Shown here: in pieces, positions 26,552 to 34,615 of the stretch
Numbering within the stretch: the stretch's first letter is position 1
Layout: the number at the start of each line of letters is the position of its first letter
Notes under the pieces: model-generated
Databases searched by the model: none
What the model was told of the DNA's origin: nothing
What the model saw: only the letters and a program-made list of their open reading frames with translations
Translations under genes and position numbers: made by a program
Assembly (NCBI RefSeq): GCF_014055025.1
Contig: NZ_CP059571.1
Span: forward strand, 1,550,001 to 1,614,000
Origin: Neisseria bacilliformis
GTDB lineage: Bacteria > Pseudomonadota > Gammaproteobacteria > Burkholderiales > Neisseriaceae
Length of the DNA: 64,000 bases
Reading direction: 5' to 3'

Positions 26552-28075
26552 ATGTTCCCGAAAAAAACCGTCCCGCTGCTCCCCTTGCTGTTTTTCACCC
26601 TCTCCTCCGCGCCCGCCCTTGCCGACGACCCCTCCGCCAAAATCCAAACCACCCCCGAATCCGGCCTGCTGCGCGGCCTTGCCGACGATTTGGAAAGCCG
26701 CCGCGAACAGATCGAAACCAACAGCGGCCTGCGCAAAAAAAAAAACGCCGCCGCGCAGGAGGAAAGCGAAGACATCCCCGATTTGGACGACGAAGATTTG
26801 AAAAAACATCCCGAGCTGGCCAACCGCGTGTTAAACGCCGCCATGCTCTCCGAAGACTGGGACACACTGGAACACGTTTCCGGCTTCTACCACGACATCC
26901 CCGGCCACGACCCCGTGCTGGACGCCTATGTGCGCGGCGCGCTTTTGCGCGCGCAGGGCAGGCCGGGCAAGGCCGCGAAGGTGTACCGCGACATCTTGCG
27001 TCAACATCCCGATTTGAGCTATGTCCGCCTCGATTTGGCGGGCATGCTGTTTGAAAACCGCGCCTACAAAGACGCGACCAAAGAGTTTGAACAGGCCAAA
27101 CGCGAAGACATCGAACCCGAAGCGGCGGCGCAGGCCGACGCCTATCTGGCGGCGGTGAAACAGGCCGACCCATGGCAGATCAGGCTGCGCGGCGGCTGGC
27201 AATACGGCAACAACACCAACAACGCCACCTCCAACGACTACTTCCTCTGGCCGTTTGCCGTAGTCGGCAGCATAACCTACTACTACAAACTGCCGCGCGA
27301 CCCCGAAAGCCTGCCACAGCGGCAGCGGCATCAGCTACGGCGCGCAAATCGGCAAAGACACCAACCTCGCAGGCAACCACAACATCGGTTTCAACCTCGA
27401 AGCCGAAGGCGTGCGCTACCCGCACTAGCGCGACGACGACGAATTTTCCCTCTCCCTAGACGCAGGCTACAAATACCGCACGCTCAACAACACCTTCGCC
27501 CTCACACCCCGCTCGTTTCCGCCTCATGGCTCGGCGGCCGCCAATACAGCCGCAACACCGGCGCAAACGCCTCGTTTTCCCGCTGGGCAACCCCCCGCCT
27601 GCAACTCTCCGGCGCGTACACCTTCATCCGCAAAAAATACCGCGACGAACGCTACGCCGGCTACAACGCCGCGCTCAACGGCCTCTCCGCCTCCGCCGTC
27701 TACGCGCCCTCACCCCAAACTGGTTCGCCTTCGGCGGCCTCGGCGTGCAGCGCGAAAAAACCGACGATAAAGAAGAAACCTCCACCCGCCGCTTCGCCAA
27801 CCTCGGCACACTCTACCGTTTCGCCAACGGCACCAACATCCGCATCGGCGGCCGCTACGTCTCCCGCAAATTCGCCCGCCCCGCCGCCCTCTACGGCGGC
27901 ATCACCCGCAGCGACTGCGAAACCTACGCCGACGCTTCGGTGTGGAAAGAAAAATGGCTGCCCGGCGGCATCACCCCCTAAGCTGGAATTCTCCTACCTC
28001 AAAGTCAGAAGCAACATCTACGCCTTCCCGCGCAACAAAAAACAGATCTCCTTCACGCTGGAAAAAGAGTTTTGA
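26552..28075 (+). pseudogene. Slam (surface lipoprotein assembly modulator) with two scrambled segments
   Basis: One frame stays open for 507 codons. It begins with a signal peptide (VPLLPLLFFTLSSAPALA), a Slam N-terminal TPR-type domain (GALLRAQGRPGKAAKVYRDIL, YVRLDLAGMLFENRAYKDA) and barrel strands up to ITYYYKLPRDPES. Between about 27312 and 27505 the family-like sequence (GISYGAQIGKDTNLAGNHN) lies in another register and contains a TAG at 27426; from 27505 to 27712 the main frame is right again (SASWLGGRQYSRNTGANASF). A second out-of-register stretch runs to about 27970 (WFAFGGLGVQREK lies in the other frame), and the end KQISFTLEKEF is right again. About 150 barrel residues would be wrong, so function is unlikely. 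Confidence 0.75.
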
Positions 28076-28095
28076 AATGTGGGAACAAAGCAAAC

Positions 28096-28127
28096 AGGCC
28101 GTCTGAAAACCGCTTTTCAGACGGCCT
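28096..28127 (+). terminator. Uptake-sequence hairpin after the Slam gene
   Basis: Tight inverted uptake pair 20 bases past the stop codon. Confidence 0.65.
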
Positions 28128-28139
28128 GTTCCCCATCCG

Positions 28140-28340
28140 ACCCATTCCGAACACAAGGTAGGGTGTGTGGCGCAGCCACGCACGCGGTTTATGTCGCTAA
28201 CGTAGGGTACGCCGCCCCAAAACGACACACGCGTTCTATGCCACATAACCAATCCGCGCGTTTCCCCAAGAACCAAACCGCGTGCGTGGCTGCGCCACAC
28301 ACCCTACCGAACGGCCGCCTTTTCCCTTTTCAGACGGCCT
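28140..28340. repeat. GTAGGGTG-type repeats and an uptake sequence
   Basis: Three copies of the GTAGGGTG repeat (about 28158, 28202, and inverted near 28277-28310), then a reverse uptake sequence at 28329-28340. No gene seen. Confidence 0.65.
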
Positions 28341-28377
28341 GATGACGATGACTAATTTTGCCTATCATTTAATAAAT

Positions 28378-28394
28378 CCTTATTTCTCATAAGG
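28378..28394 (+). promoter_or_regulatory. Inverted repeat upstream of the lut promoter
   Basis: CCTTAT-5-ATAAGG, centred about 35 bases upstream of the -35 hexamer. It could be an operator for a lactate-responsive regulator; the protein is not identified. Confidence 0.35.
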
Positions 28395-28422
28395 TTAAAC
28401 AACAAACCGGCGCATTTTTTCC

Positions 28423-28451
28423 TTGACCGGCCAAAAAGGATTACTTAAAGT
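28423..28451 (+). promoter_or_regulatory. Promoter of the lut operon
   Basis: TTGACC (28423-28428) and TAAAGT (28446-28451) with a 17-base spacer, 72 bases before lutA. Confidence 0.6.
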
Positions 28452-28523
28452 GCCGCCCGTAACAAGCAGCATAAAAAACACAAAAACCGGTTCGACCCGA
28501 CACAAACCAGAAAGCCAAAAAAC

Positions 28524-29294
28524 ATGAACGCAACCTCCGGAAAAAACACCGGCGGCAAACCCGCCGATGTGTACTTTTTCGGCACCTGCCTGCTCGACAT
28601 ATTCATGCCCGAAGCCGGTTTGGATGCCGTTACCCTCATCGAACAGCAAGGCATACGCGTGCACTTCCCGATGGCGCAAAGCTGCTGCGGCCAGCCCGCC
28701 TATACCTCCGGCCACCCGCAGGAAGCCTTCGACGTCGCCGCCGCCCAGCTCGACCTCTTCCCCGAAAACTGGCCCATCGTCATCCCCTCCGGCTCGTGCG
28801 GCGGCATGATGAAACACCACTGGCCGCAGCTTTTCAAAGGCAGCGTCCACGAAGCCAAAGCCCAAGACATCGCATCGCGCGTCATCGAATTCACCCATTT
28901 CCTGCTCGACATCGGCTACACCCCCGAAGACAAAGGCGGCAGCATCAAAGTGGCCGTGCACACCTCCTGCGGCGCGCGCCGCGAAATGGGCGTGCATCTC
29001 ACCGGCTGGAAACTCATCGACAGCCTGAAAAACGTCGAACGCGTGGTACACGACCACGAAAGCGAATGCTGCGGCTTCGGCGGCACCTTCTCCGTCAAAC
29101 AGCCCGACATCTCCGGCGCGATGGTGGCCGACAAAGTCGCCGCCCTCAAAGCCACCGAAGCCGTGGAAATCGTCAGCGCGGACGCCGGCTGCATGATGAA
29201 CATCGGCGGCAAAATCGCCAAAGACGAACCGCAGATGCCCCGCCCCAAACACATCGCCACCTTCCTTCTCGAACGCACCGGAGGCAAAGCATGA
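28524..29294 (+). CDS. lutA: L-lactate utilisation protein LutA (Fe-S oxidoreductase)
   Basis: 256 residues. It contains the two CCG-type cysteine motifs of the family: PMAQSCCGQPAYTSGH with PSGSCGGMMKHH, and HESECCGFGGTFSVKQPD with DAGCMMNIGG. LutABC is an iron-sulfur L-lactate dehydrogenase complex at the membrane that feeds electrons to the quinone pool; lactate is an important carbon source for Neisseria on mucosa. Its stop overlaps the next start (ATGA at 29291). Confidence 0.93.
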   Translation: MNATSGKNTGGKPADVYFFGTCLLDIFMPEAGLDAVTLIEQQGIRVHFPMAQSCCGQPAYTSGHPQEAFDVAAAQLDLFPENWPIVIPSGSCGGMMKHHWPQLFKGSVHEAKAQDIASRVIEFTHFLLDIGYTPEDKGGSIKVAVHTSCGARREMGVHLTGWKLIDSLKNVERVVHDHESECCGFGGTFSVKQPDISGAMVADKVAALKATEAVEIVSADAGCMMNIGGKIAKDEPQMPRPKHIATFLLERTGGKA

Positions 29295-29992
29295 GCGCGC
29301 GCGACAACATACTGGCCAAACTCAAAAAAGCCGACGCCTACCCGATGAAAGAGCCGCAGGTTGCCGAGTATTACCAGGAAATCCACCCCGAATGGGAAAG
29401 CGAAACCGCCCGCCTCAAACACTGGGCCGACACCATGCGCGCGGTGAAAACCGAAATCTGTTGGGTAACGCGGCAAAACTGGCCGCAGGCCATGCTCGCC
29501 GCCGCGCAGAAAAAAGGCTTGAAAAACATCCTGCTGCCGCTAGACACCGAACATGGCCAAGCCGCCGCCGCCGCTTTTCAGACGGCCTCAGACATCGAAA
29601 TCAAAACCTTCGACCGCCCGATTGAAGACTGGAAAGACGAATACTTCGCCCGCATCGACGCCGGCTTCACCGCCGCCCGCTGCGGCATCGCCCACACCGG
29701 CACCCTGCTGCTCTGCCCCGACGCGCAAGAGCCGCGCAGCCAAAGCCTCGTACCCCCCGTACACTTCTGCCTGTTCGACACCGCCAAAATGTACGACACC
29801 TTCCACCACGCCCTCGCCGGCGAAAACCTGGCGCAAAACATGCCCACCAACGTCGTACTCGTCTCCGGCCCCTCCAAAACCGCCGACATCCAACTGACCC
29901 TGGCCTACGGCGCACACGGCCCGCGCGACCTCGTCGTCCTCGCCGTCCTGCCCGACCACATCGCCCCGTCATACATGGAGACCGCCGCATGA
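29291..29992 (+). CDS. lutC: L-lactate utilisation protein LutC (LUD domain)
   Basis: 233 residues. The LUD-domain signatures AARCGIAHTGTLLLCPDAQEP and VVLVSGPSKTADIQLTLAYG, GPRDLVVL are intact. The ATG at 29291 overlaps the lutA stop; a longer frame from 28796 lies antiphase over lutA and is not real. An uptake sequence lies in frame at about 29577. The gene order here is lutA-lutC-lutB. Confidence 0.92.
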   Translation: MSARDNILAKLKKADAYPMKEPQVAEYYQEIHPEWESETARLKHWADTMRAVKTEICWVTRQNWPQAMLAAAQKKGLKNILLPLDTEHGQAAAAAFQTASDIEIKTFDRPIEDWKDEYFARIDAGFTAARCGIAHTGTLLLCPDAQEPRSQSLVPPVHFCLFDTAKMYDTFHHALAGENLAQNMPTNVVLVSGPSKTADIQLTLAYGAHGPRDLVVLAVLPDHIAPSYMETAA

Positions 29993-31434
29993 GCACCCAA
30001 ACCGTACACTTCCACCCCAAACCCGAAACCTTCAAACAAAACGCCCGCGACGCCCTCGCCGACCAGCCCCTGCGCAAAAGCCTGCGCACCGCCATGGACA
30101 TGCTGATGGGCAAACGCAAAGCCGTCCTCTCCGACGAAGAAGAGCTGCAACTCTTGCGCACCCTGTGCGAACACATCCGCCAACGCTCCCTCTCCCGCCT
30201 GCCCGAGCTGCTCGAACAGCTCGAAGCCAACCTCACCCGCCTCGGCGTAAAAGTCCACTGGGCAGAAACCCCCGACGAAGCCTGCCGCATCATCCACGGC
30301 ATCATCAGCGCGCACAACGGCAAACTCATGGTCAAAGGCAAATCCATGGTCAGCGAAGAAATCGAACTGAACCACTACCTTGCCGACCGGGGCGTCAAAG
30401 CCGTCGAAAGCGACCTGGGCGAATTCATCGTCCAAATGGCCGGCGAAAAGCCCACCCACATCGTCATGCCCGCCATCCACAAAACCAAAGAACAGGTCAG
30501 CGAACTATTCCACCAAAACCTCGGCACCCCCCTCACCGACGACGTCGACCAACTCACCGGCTTCGCCCGCCAGGCCCTGCGCGACATCTACCGCACCGCC
30601 GACGTCGGCCTCTCCGGCGTCAACTTCGCCGTGGCCGAAACCGGCACACTCTGCCTTGTGGAAAACGAAGGCAACGGCCGCCTCTCCACCACCGTGCCGC
30701 CCGTGCACATCGCCATCACCGGCATCGAAAAAGTCGTCGCCAAACTCACCGACATCCCCCCCTTGTACAGCCTGCTGCCCCGCTCCGCCATCGGCCAGAA
30801 CATCACCACCTACTTCAACATGATCACCGGCCCGCGCCGCAGCGGCGAACTCGACGGGCCGCAGGAAATGCACCTCGTCCTCCTCGACAACGGCCGCAGC
30901 CAGGCCTATGCCGAACAACAAATGCGCCGCACCCTCCAATGCATCCGCTGCGGCGCGTGCATGAACCACTGCCCCGTCTACACCCGCATCGGCGGAGCGG
31001 CCTACGGCACCACCTACCCCGGCCCCATCGGCGAAATCGTCTCCCCCCACCTCTTGGGACTGGACGCCACCCGCGACCTCCCCACCGCCTGCACCATGTG
31101 CGGCGCGTGCGACGAAGTCTGCCCCGTGCGCATCCCCATCACTGCCCAAATGCGCCGCCTGCGCGAAGAAGCCCAACGCGCCCCCGACGAAAAAGTCCCC
31201 CACCCCATACGCGGCCAGGGCGCGTCGCACACCATCGCCGAACAATGGGCATGGCGCACCTTCGACGGCATATTCAGCGGCAAAAAAGCCTATCGCGCCT
31301 TCGGCTGGGCGGCCACCACCTTCCGCGCCCTCACCCCCTCCTCGCAACTGGGCTGGACCAACCACCGCAAACCCATGAAACCCGCCAAAAAAACCCTGCA
31401 CGAAATGATGAAAGAGCGGCAAAAGCAGGAATAA
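29989..31434 (+). CDS. lutB: L-lactate utilisation protein LutB (Fe-S protein)
   Basis: 481 residues. An N-terminal LUD-type domain (VGLSGVNFAVAETGTLCLVE) is followed by two 4Fe-4S motifs, CIRCGACMNHCPVY and CTMCGACDEVCPVRI, and a C-terminal helical segment. The start overlaps the lutC stop by 4 bases, so the three genes are translationally coupled. Confidence 0.94.
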   Translation: MSTQTVHFHPKPETFKQNARDALADQPLRKSLRTAMDMLMGKRKAVLSDEEELQLLRTLCEHIRQRSLSRLPELLEQLEANLTRLGVKVHWAETPDEACRIIHGIISAHNGKLMVKGKSMVSEEIELNHYLADRGVKAVESDLGEFIVQMAGEKPTHIVMPAIHKTKEQVSELFHQNLGTPLTDDVDQLTGFARQALRDIYRTADVGLSGVNFAVAETGTLCLVENEGNGRLSTTVPPVHIAITGIEKVVAKLTDIPPLYSLLPRSAIGQNITTYFNMITGPRRSGELDGPQEMHLVLLDNGRSQAYAEQQMRRTLQCIRCGACMNHCPVYTRIGGAAYGTTYPGPIGEIVSPHLLGLDATRDLPTACTMCGACDEVCPVRIPITAQMRRLREEAQRAPDEKVPHPIRGQGASHTIAEQWAWRTFDGIFSGKKAYRAFGWAATTFRALTPSSQLGWTNHRKPMKPAKKTLHEMMKERQKQE

Positions 31435-31700
31435 ACCGTTTTTCAGACGGCCCGGCATACCACAGAGGCAGTCTGAAAACCCGGCTTCGGCGCAGCCAAA
31501 ACCGCCCGCCGCACACCGCACAAAAAGCCGTCTGAAAACCGCATTCCCACGTTTTCAGACGGCCTTTTATCCGTTAAGCAGGGTGTGGCGCAAACCACGC
31601 ACGCGCTTTCAGAAACGTCATCCCCGCGTTTATGCCCCGAAAGGGTATCGGCGGGGACGGCCTCACGCTTTCCCGCAGCACGCCGAATGTAAACAAATCC
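31435..31700. repeat. Spacer with uptake variants and a split-uptake palindrome
   Basis: No gene seen. It holds single uptake sequences, a variant AGGCAGTCTGAA (about 31464), an inverted pair ending near 31564, a GTGTGGCGC repeat, and a split-uptake palindrome (31608-31663). Confidence 0.6.
31608..31663. repeat. Split-uptake palindrome with a long loop
   Basis: Same halves TTCAGA and CGGCCT around a 44-base insert that begins AACGTCATCCCCGC and ends GCGGGGA. Confidence 0.7.
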
Positions 31701-31713
31701 AAACAAATTGGAG

Positions 31714-31719
31714 TATAAT
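31714..31719 (+). promoter_or_regulatory. Probable -10 element for the SemiSWEET gene
   Basis: TATAAT 50 bases before the start codon; no clear -35. Confidence 0.35.
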
Positions 31720-31768
31720 CCCCGCCGTTTGACCGCCCTGACACCACAAATCAAAAAAGAAAGCCGAT

Positions 31769-32036
31769 ATGACCGAAAAACAAATGAAAGTCCTGTCCGT
31801 CGTCGCCACCCTCACCGCCGTCGGCATGTACGTCTCCTACATCCCCCAGATCCAAAACAACCTCAACGGCCAGCCTGGCTCATGGCTGCAACCCCTCGTC
31901 GTCGCCGTCAACTGCACCCTCTGGGTCGCCTACGCCCTGCTGAAAAAACAACGCGACTGGCCCGTCGCCCTCGCCAACGCCCCCCGGCATCTTTTTAGGT
32001 CTCATCACCTTTATTACCAGCATCATCAAATTCTAA
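31769..32036 (+). pseudogene. SemiSWEET-type sugar transporter, frameshifted near the C-terminus
   Basis: Reads MTEKQMKVLSVVATLTAVGM, YVSYIPQIQNNLNGQPGSWL and VAVNCTLWVAYALLKKQRDW, a three-helix PQ-loop half-transporter that works as a dimer. A run of six C (31980-31985) throws the frame, giving a short basic tail that ends at 32053. With five C the frame continues as the third helix, NAPGIFLGLITFITSIIKF, and stops at 32036. Either a slippage site, an inactivating mutation or a sequence error. An uptake-sequence terminator follows. Confidence 0.75.
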
Positions 32037-32042
32037 ATAAAG

Positions 32043-32074
32043 AGGCCGTCTGAAAAGCCTTTTTCAGACGGCCT
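32043..32074 (+). terminator. Uptake-sequence hairpin after the SemiSWEET gene
   Basis: Tight inverted uptake pair flanked by GAG/CTC. Confidence 0.65.
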
Positions 32075-32186
32075 CGATACGATAGCCAAATCTCACAAGG
32101 CAGCCTGGCTTGCAAATCCGACACAAAAACAGATAGCTTACCGGTTCGAGACCTAAGCCACGCCTGCCGAAAACGGATTAAGCACA

Positions 32187-32330
32187 GTAGGTTGGGTTGA
32201 AAACCCAACACAAAACAGACAATTTAACAGTTTTGTTGGGTCAAGACCCAACCTACGGGTTTCAGACGATCCCAGCCGATGTCGGATACCGCACGGTAGC
32301 TTGGGTTGCAAACCCAACACCAACCAACAA
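32187..32330. repeat. REP palindromes upstream of the RAYT gene
   Basis: A bipartite element 32187-32256 with arms GTAGGTTGGGTTGAAAACCC and TTGGGTCAAGACCCAACCTA, then a single arm at 32296 (GTAGCTTGGGTTGCAAACCC). These belong to the same family as the elements at 4539, about 10780, 13404, 32901 and 38131. Confidence 0.8.
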
Positions 32331-32356
32331 TAAATAAAAACCAAAAGGAGCAAGCC

Positions 32357-32887
32357 ATGCAATACCGCCGCGCGTTTACCCCGGGCGGCAGCTATTTCTT
32401 CACGCTTGCCCTGCAAGACAGAAAACAAGATTTGCTGGTGCGCTATATTGATGCCCTGCGGCAGGCGTTTGCCGAAGTAAAAACGCGGCATCCGTTTGAA
32501 ATTACCGCCGTATGCGTATTGCCCGATCATCTGCACCTGCTGGTAAAACTGCCCGAGCACGACCAAAACTACCCGATGCGCCTGCGCATGATTAAAGCCA
32601 AGTTTTCTCAGGCATTGCCGAAAATCGAAAACGTTTCCCCTTCGCGCAGGCAGAAAAACGAGCGCGGCATTTGGCAGCGGCGTTATTGGGAACACAAAAT
32701 CCGCAACCAAGAGGATTTGAACGCCCATATCGATTACATCCATATCAACCCTGTCAAACACGGTTATGTTGCCCGCGTGGCGGATTGGCCGTATCCCTCG
32801 TTTCACCGTTATGTGTGGCAGGGCATATTGCCCGCAGCTTGGGCGGGCGGAGATATGGACGGAGACAGCGGTTTCGGAGAACCATAG
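32357..32887 (+). CDS. REP-associated tyrosine transposase (RAYT, Y1 family)
   Basis: 176 residues. It starts MQYRRAFTPGGSYFFTLAL and has the HUH-type metal motif in CVLPDHLHLLVKLPE, then RRYWEHKIRNQEDLNAHIDY with the catalytic-Tyr region and IHINPVKHGYV. RAYTs are domesticated IS200/IS605-like enzymes thought to mobilise REP palindromes as single strands. The gene sits between REP elements on both sides, which supports a working pair. AAGGAG precedes the ATG at 32357; an upstream ATG at 32306 lies within a REP and is not used. Confidence 0.9.
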   Translation: MQYRRAFTPGGSYFFTLALQDRKQDLLVRYIDALRQAFAEVKTRHPFEITAVCVLPDHLHLLVKLPEHDQNYPMRLRMIKAKFSQALPKIENVSPSRRQKNERGIWQRRYWEHKIRNQEDLNAHIDYIHINPVKHGYVARVADWPYPSFHRYVWQGILPAAWAGGDMDGDSGFGEP

Positions 32888-32900
32888 GTAGCGGGTTACG

Positions 32901-32972
32901 GTAGGTTGGGTTGCAAACCCAACACGGGGCGGATGATTTAACGGATTTTGTTGGGTTGAGACCCAGCCTACG
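32901..32972. repeat. REP palindrome downstream of the RAYT gene
   Basis: Bipartite element with arms GTAGGTTGGGTTGCAAACCC and TTGGGTTGAGACCCAGCCTA, 13 bases after the RAYT stop codon. Confidence 0.8.
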
Positions 32973-33501
32973 CTTGCTTGGATTTACAGCCGTTAATTTC
33001 AGGTTGTCTGAAAAGTAAAAAACAGCCTGCACAACCTGATTAGTTTACAGAACCCTTAGCCCCAACAGCCACCCGTCCTCTCTCCCGCGGGAGAGAGTTA
33101 GAGAGAGGGTAACAAGCCGCAAGGCTTGTATTTGGGCGGTTAGGGTGTTGGGAAAGATTGCCGCAACTCGGAGAATGCCCTCTCCCCAACCCTCCCCCAC
33201 GGGGGAGGGAGCGGGTTACAGCAGATTCAGGCGTTGCAGGTCGTCTGAAAAAGAATGCCTGAAATATCAACGGCAGGAATTTTTCAGGTAGCCTTTATCG
33301 CAAGGCAGATGGAGCAGACGCCGCGAGCGTTTTTCAGACGGCCTTTGAACCCATCGGTAGCGTGTGTGGTGCAAGGCACGCGTGCGGTGGGTTGGGGTTT
33401 CAGGGAAAATGAAGAACGCGTGCGTACTGCACACACCCTACATGCAGGCTACGGCTTGCTATGTTAAATAATTTACATATAGTAATTTGAAGGAACATAA
33501 C
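32973..33501. repeat. Repeat spacer before the nuclease-like gene
   Basis: No gene seen. It holds two uptake variants, AGGTTGTCTGAA (33001) and AGGTCGTCTGAA (33238, the dialect described for the N. mucosa group), palindromic CTCTCCCGCGGGAGAG and CCTCCCCCACGGGGGAGG repeats, a standard uptake sequence (33333-33344) and GTGTGGTGC-type repeats. Base composition turns AT-rich from about 33465, marking the start of the foreign gene. Confidence 0.65.
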
Positions 33502-34596
33502 ATGATAAGCGAGACACAATATGAACAAGAACTACGACTCTTTTTATCACAAACTCTATCAATTAAAGTAAATGCACAAACTCCGATAAAGATAAAAGAT
33601 CATTGTTGGTATGCTGATCTTGATTTTTTTTATGAAAATATACATTATTTAGTAGAAATAAAATACTACCGATCTCCACTGATCCAATTAGATGTATTAT
33701 ATCGAGGTGCTGAACAGGCAACAAAATATGCTCAGTATTCTCAAAAAAATTCAGTACCAATTCTAATTGTTAATTGCCATGTAGAACTTAGCCAAAGGGA
33801 AGAATTAGAAAAATATTTCCCATCTTTAATTCTTATAGATAGAAATAATATACTTAAAACTGGGTACTTCAATACTGCTTACTTTCCTGAACTTAAAGAT
33901 TATGCATATATAAGTAACGAGGATAAAAGTATTATAGACTTGCTTGCAGCAAAAAAAGAAATTAAAAGTATAATTGGAAAAGATAACTCTCTGTTAGAAA
34001 AAATTATTAACGAGAGTGGGAAACTAGCTCAAGAACTAAGAAATCTTGAAACAGGCAGAAAAAATAATGCCTGGAAATCTTATGAAGAGCTATGCGTCCG
34101 AATTATTCATCATTTATTCCGTGATCATTTGCGCAAATGGAATAAGGATAGTATCCAAGAAAATCTACACAAATTTTACCAACGTTCTATTATTAATGAA
34201 GAAACTGAAGAAACATTCCAATATAGAGATTTAGTTGTCCCCATTAATGATTATGACAAACTTCCAGTTTTTTGGAAATTTATTCGAGAAACATTAAATT
34301 GTTATTATATAACTTTTGAATTTAAAAATTACACAAATAAAATTAAACAAGAGCAAATTCATCTAACAGAAAAATATCTTTTGAAAACAGCTTTTCGTTC
34401 TGTTGCAATTATTTTTACTCGTAAGGGAGTTGATGATAATGGTAAATTTGCTATTAATGGAGCAATTAGAGAAAGTGGTAAAGTAATTATTGTGTTAAGT
34501 GATAATGATGTATACGAAATGCTTAACAATTCTTCGGATGCTACAGATTTATTATTTGGAAAAATTGACAACTTATTTTTGGATCTATCTAAATAA
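33502..34596 (+). CDS. Orphan protein with two PD-(D/E)xK-like nuclease motifs
   Basis: 364 residues, strongly AT-rich and rich in Lys, Asn and Ile, unlike every neighbour, so probably acquired. The N-terminal part has Asp39/Asp41 and Glu52-Ile-Lys54 in DLDFFYENIHYLVEIKYYRS. The C-terminal part has a helix YEELCVRIIHHLF, Asp243 in YRDLVVPI and Glu273-Phe-Lys275 in ITFEFKNYTNK, then VIIVLSDNDVYEML, an arrangement seen in Mrr-like restriction endonucleases. A role in DNA restriction or phage defence is inference; no methyltransferase or partner is next to it. The ATG at 33502 has AAGGA 7 bases upstream. It ends 19 bases before carB. Confidence 0.7.
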   Translation: MISETQYEQELRLFLSQTLSIKVNAQTPIKIKDHCWYADLDFFYENIHYLVEIKYYRSPLIQLDVLYRGAEQATKYAQYSQKNSVPILIVNCHVELSQREELEKYFPSLILIDRNNILKTGYFNTAYFPELKDYAYISNEDKSIIDLLAAKKEIKSIIGKDNSLLEKIINESGKLAQELRNLETGRKNNAWKSYEELCVRIIHHLFRDHLRKWNKDSIQENLHKFYQRSIINEETEETFQYRDLVVPINDYDKLPVFWKFIRETLNCYYITFEFKNYTNKIKQEQIHLTEKYLLKTAFRSVAIIFTRKGVDDNGKFAINGAIRESGKVIIVLSDNDVYEMLNNSSDATDLLFGKIDNLFLDLSK

Positions 34597-34615
34597 AATA
34601 TAAGGACTATCCTCC

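Noticed and set aside
28796-29290. Long N-terminal extension of LutC
   Set aside because: It overlaps lutA in another register and is Arg/His-rich; the ATGA overlap at 29291 gives the natural start.
33040-33270. 76-codon minus-strand frame
   Set aside because: It is built from palindromic CTCTCCC repeats and uptake variants, without a ribosome site or family pattern.
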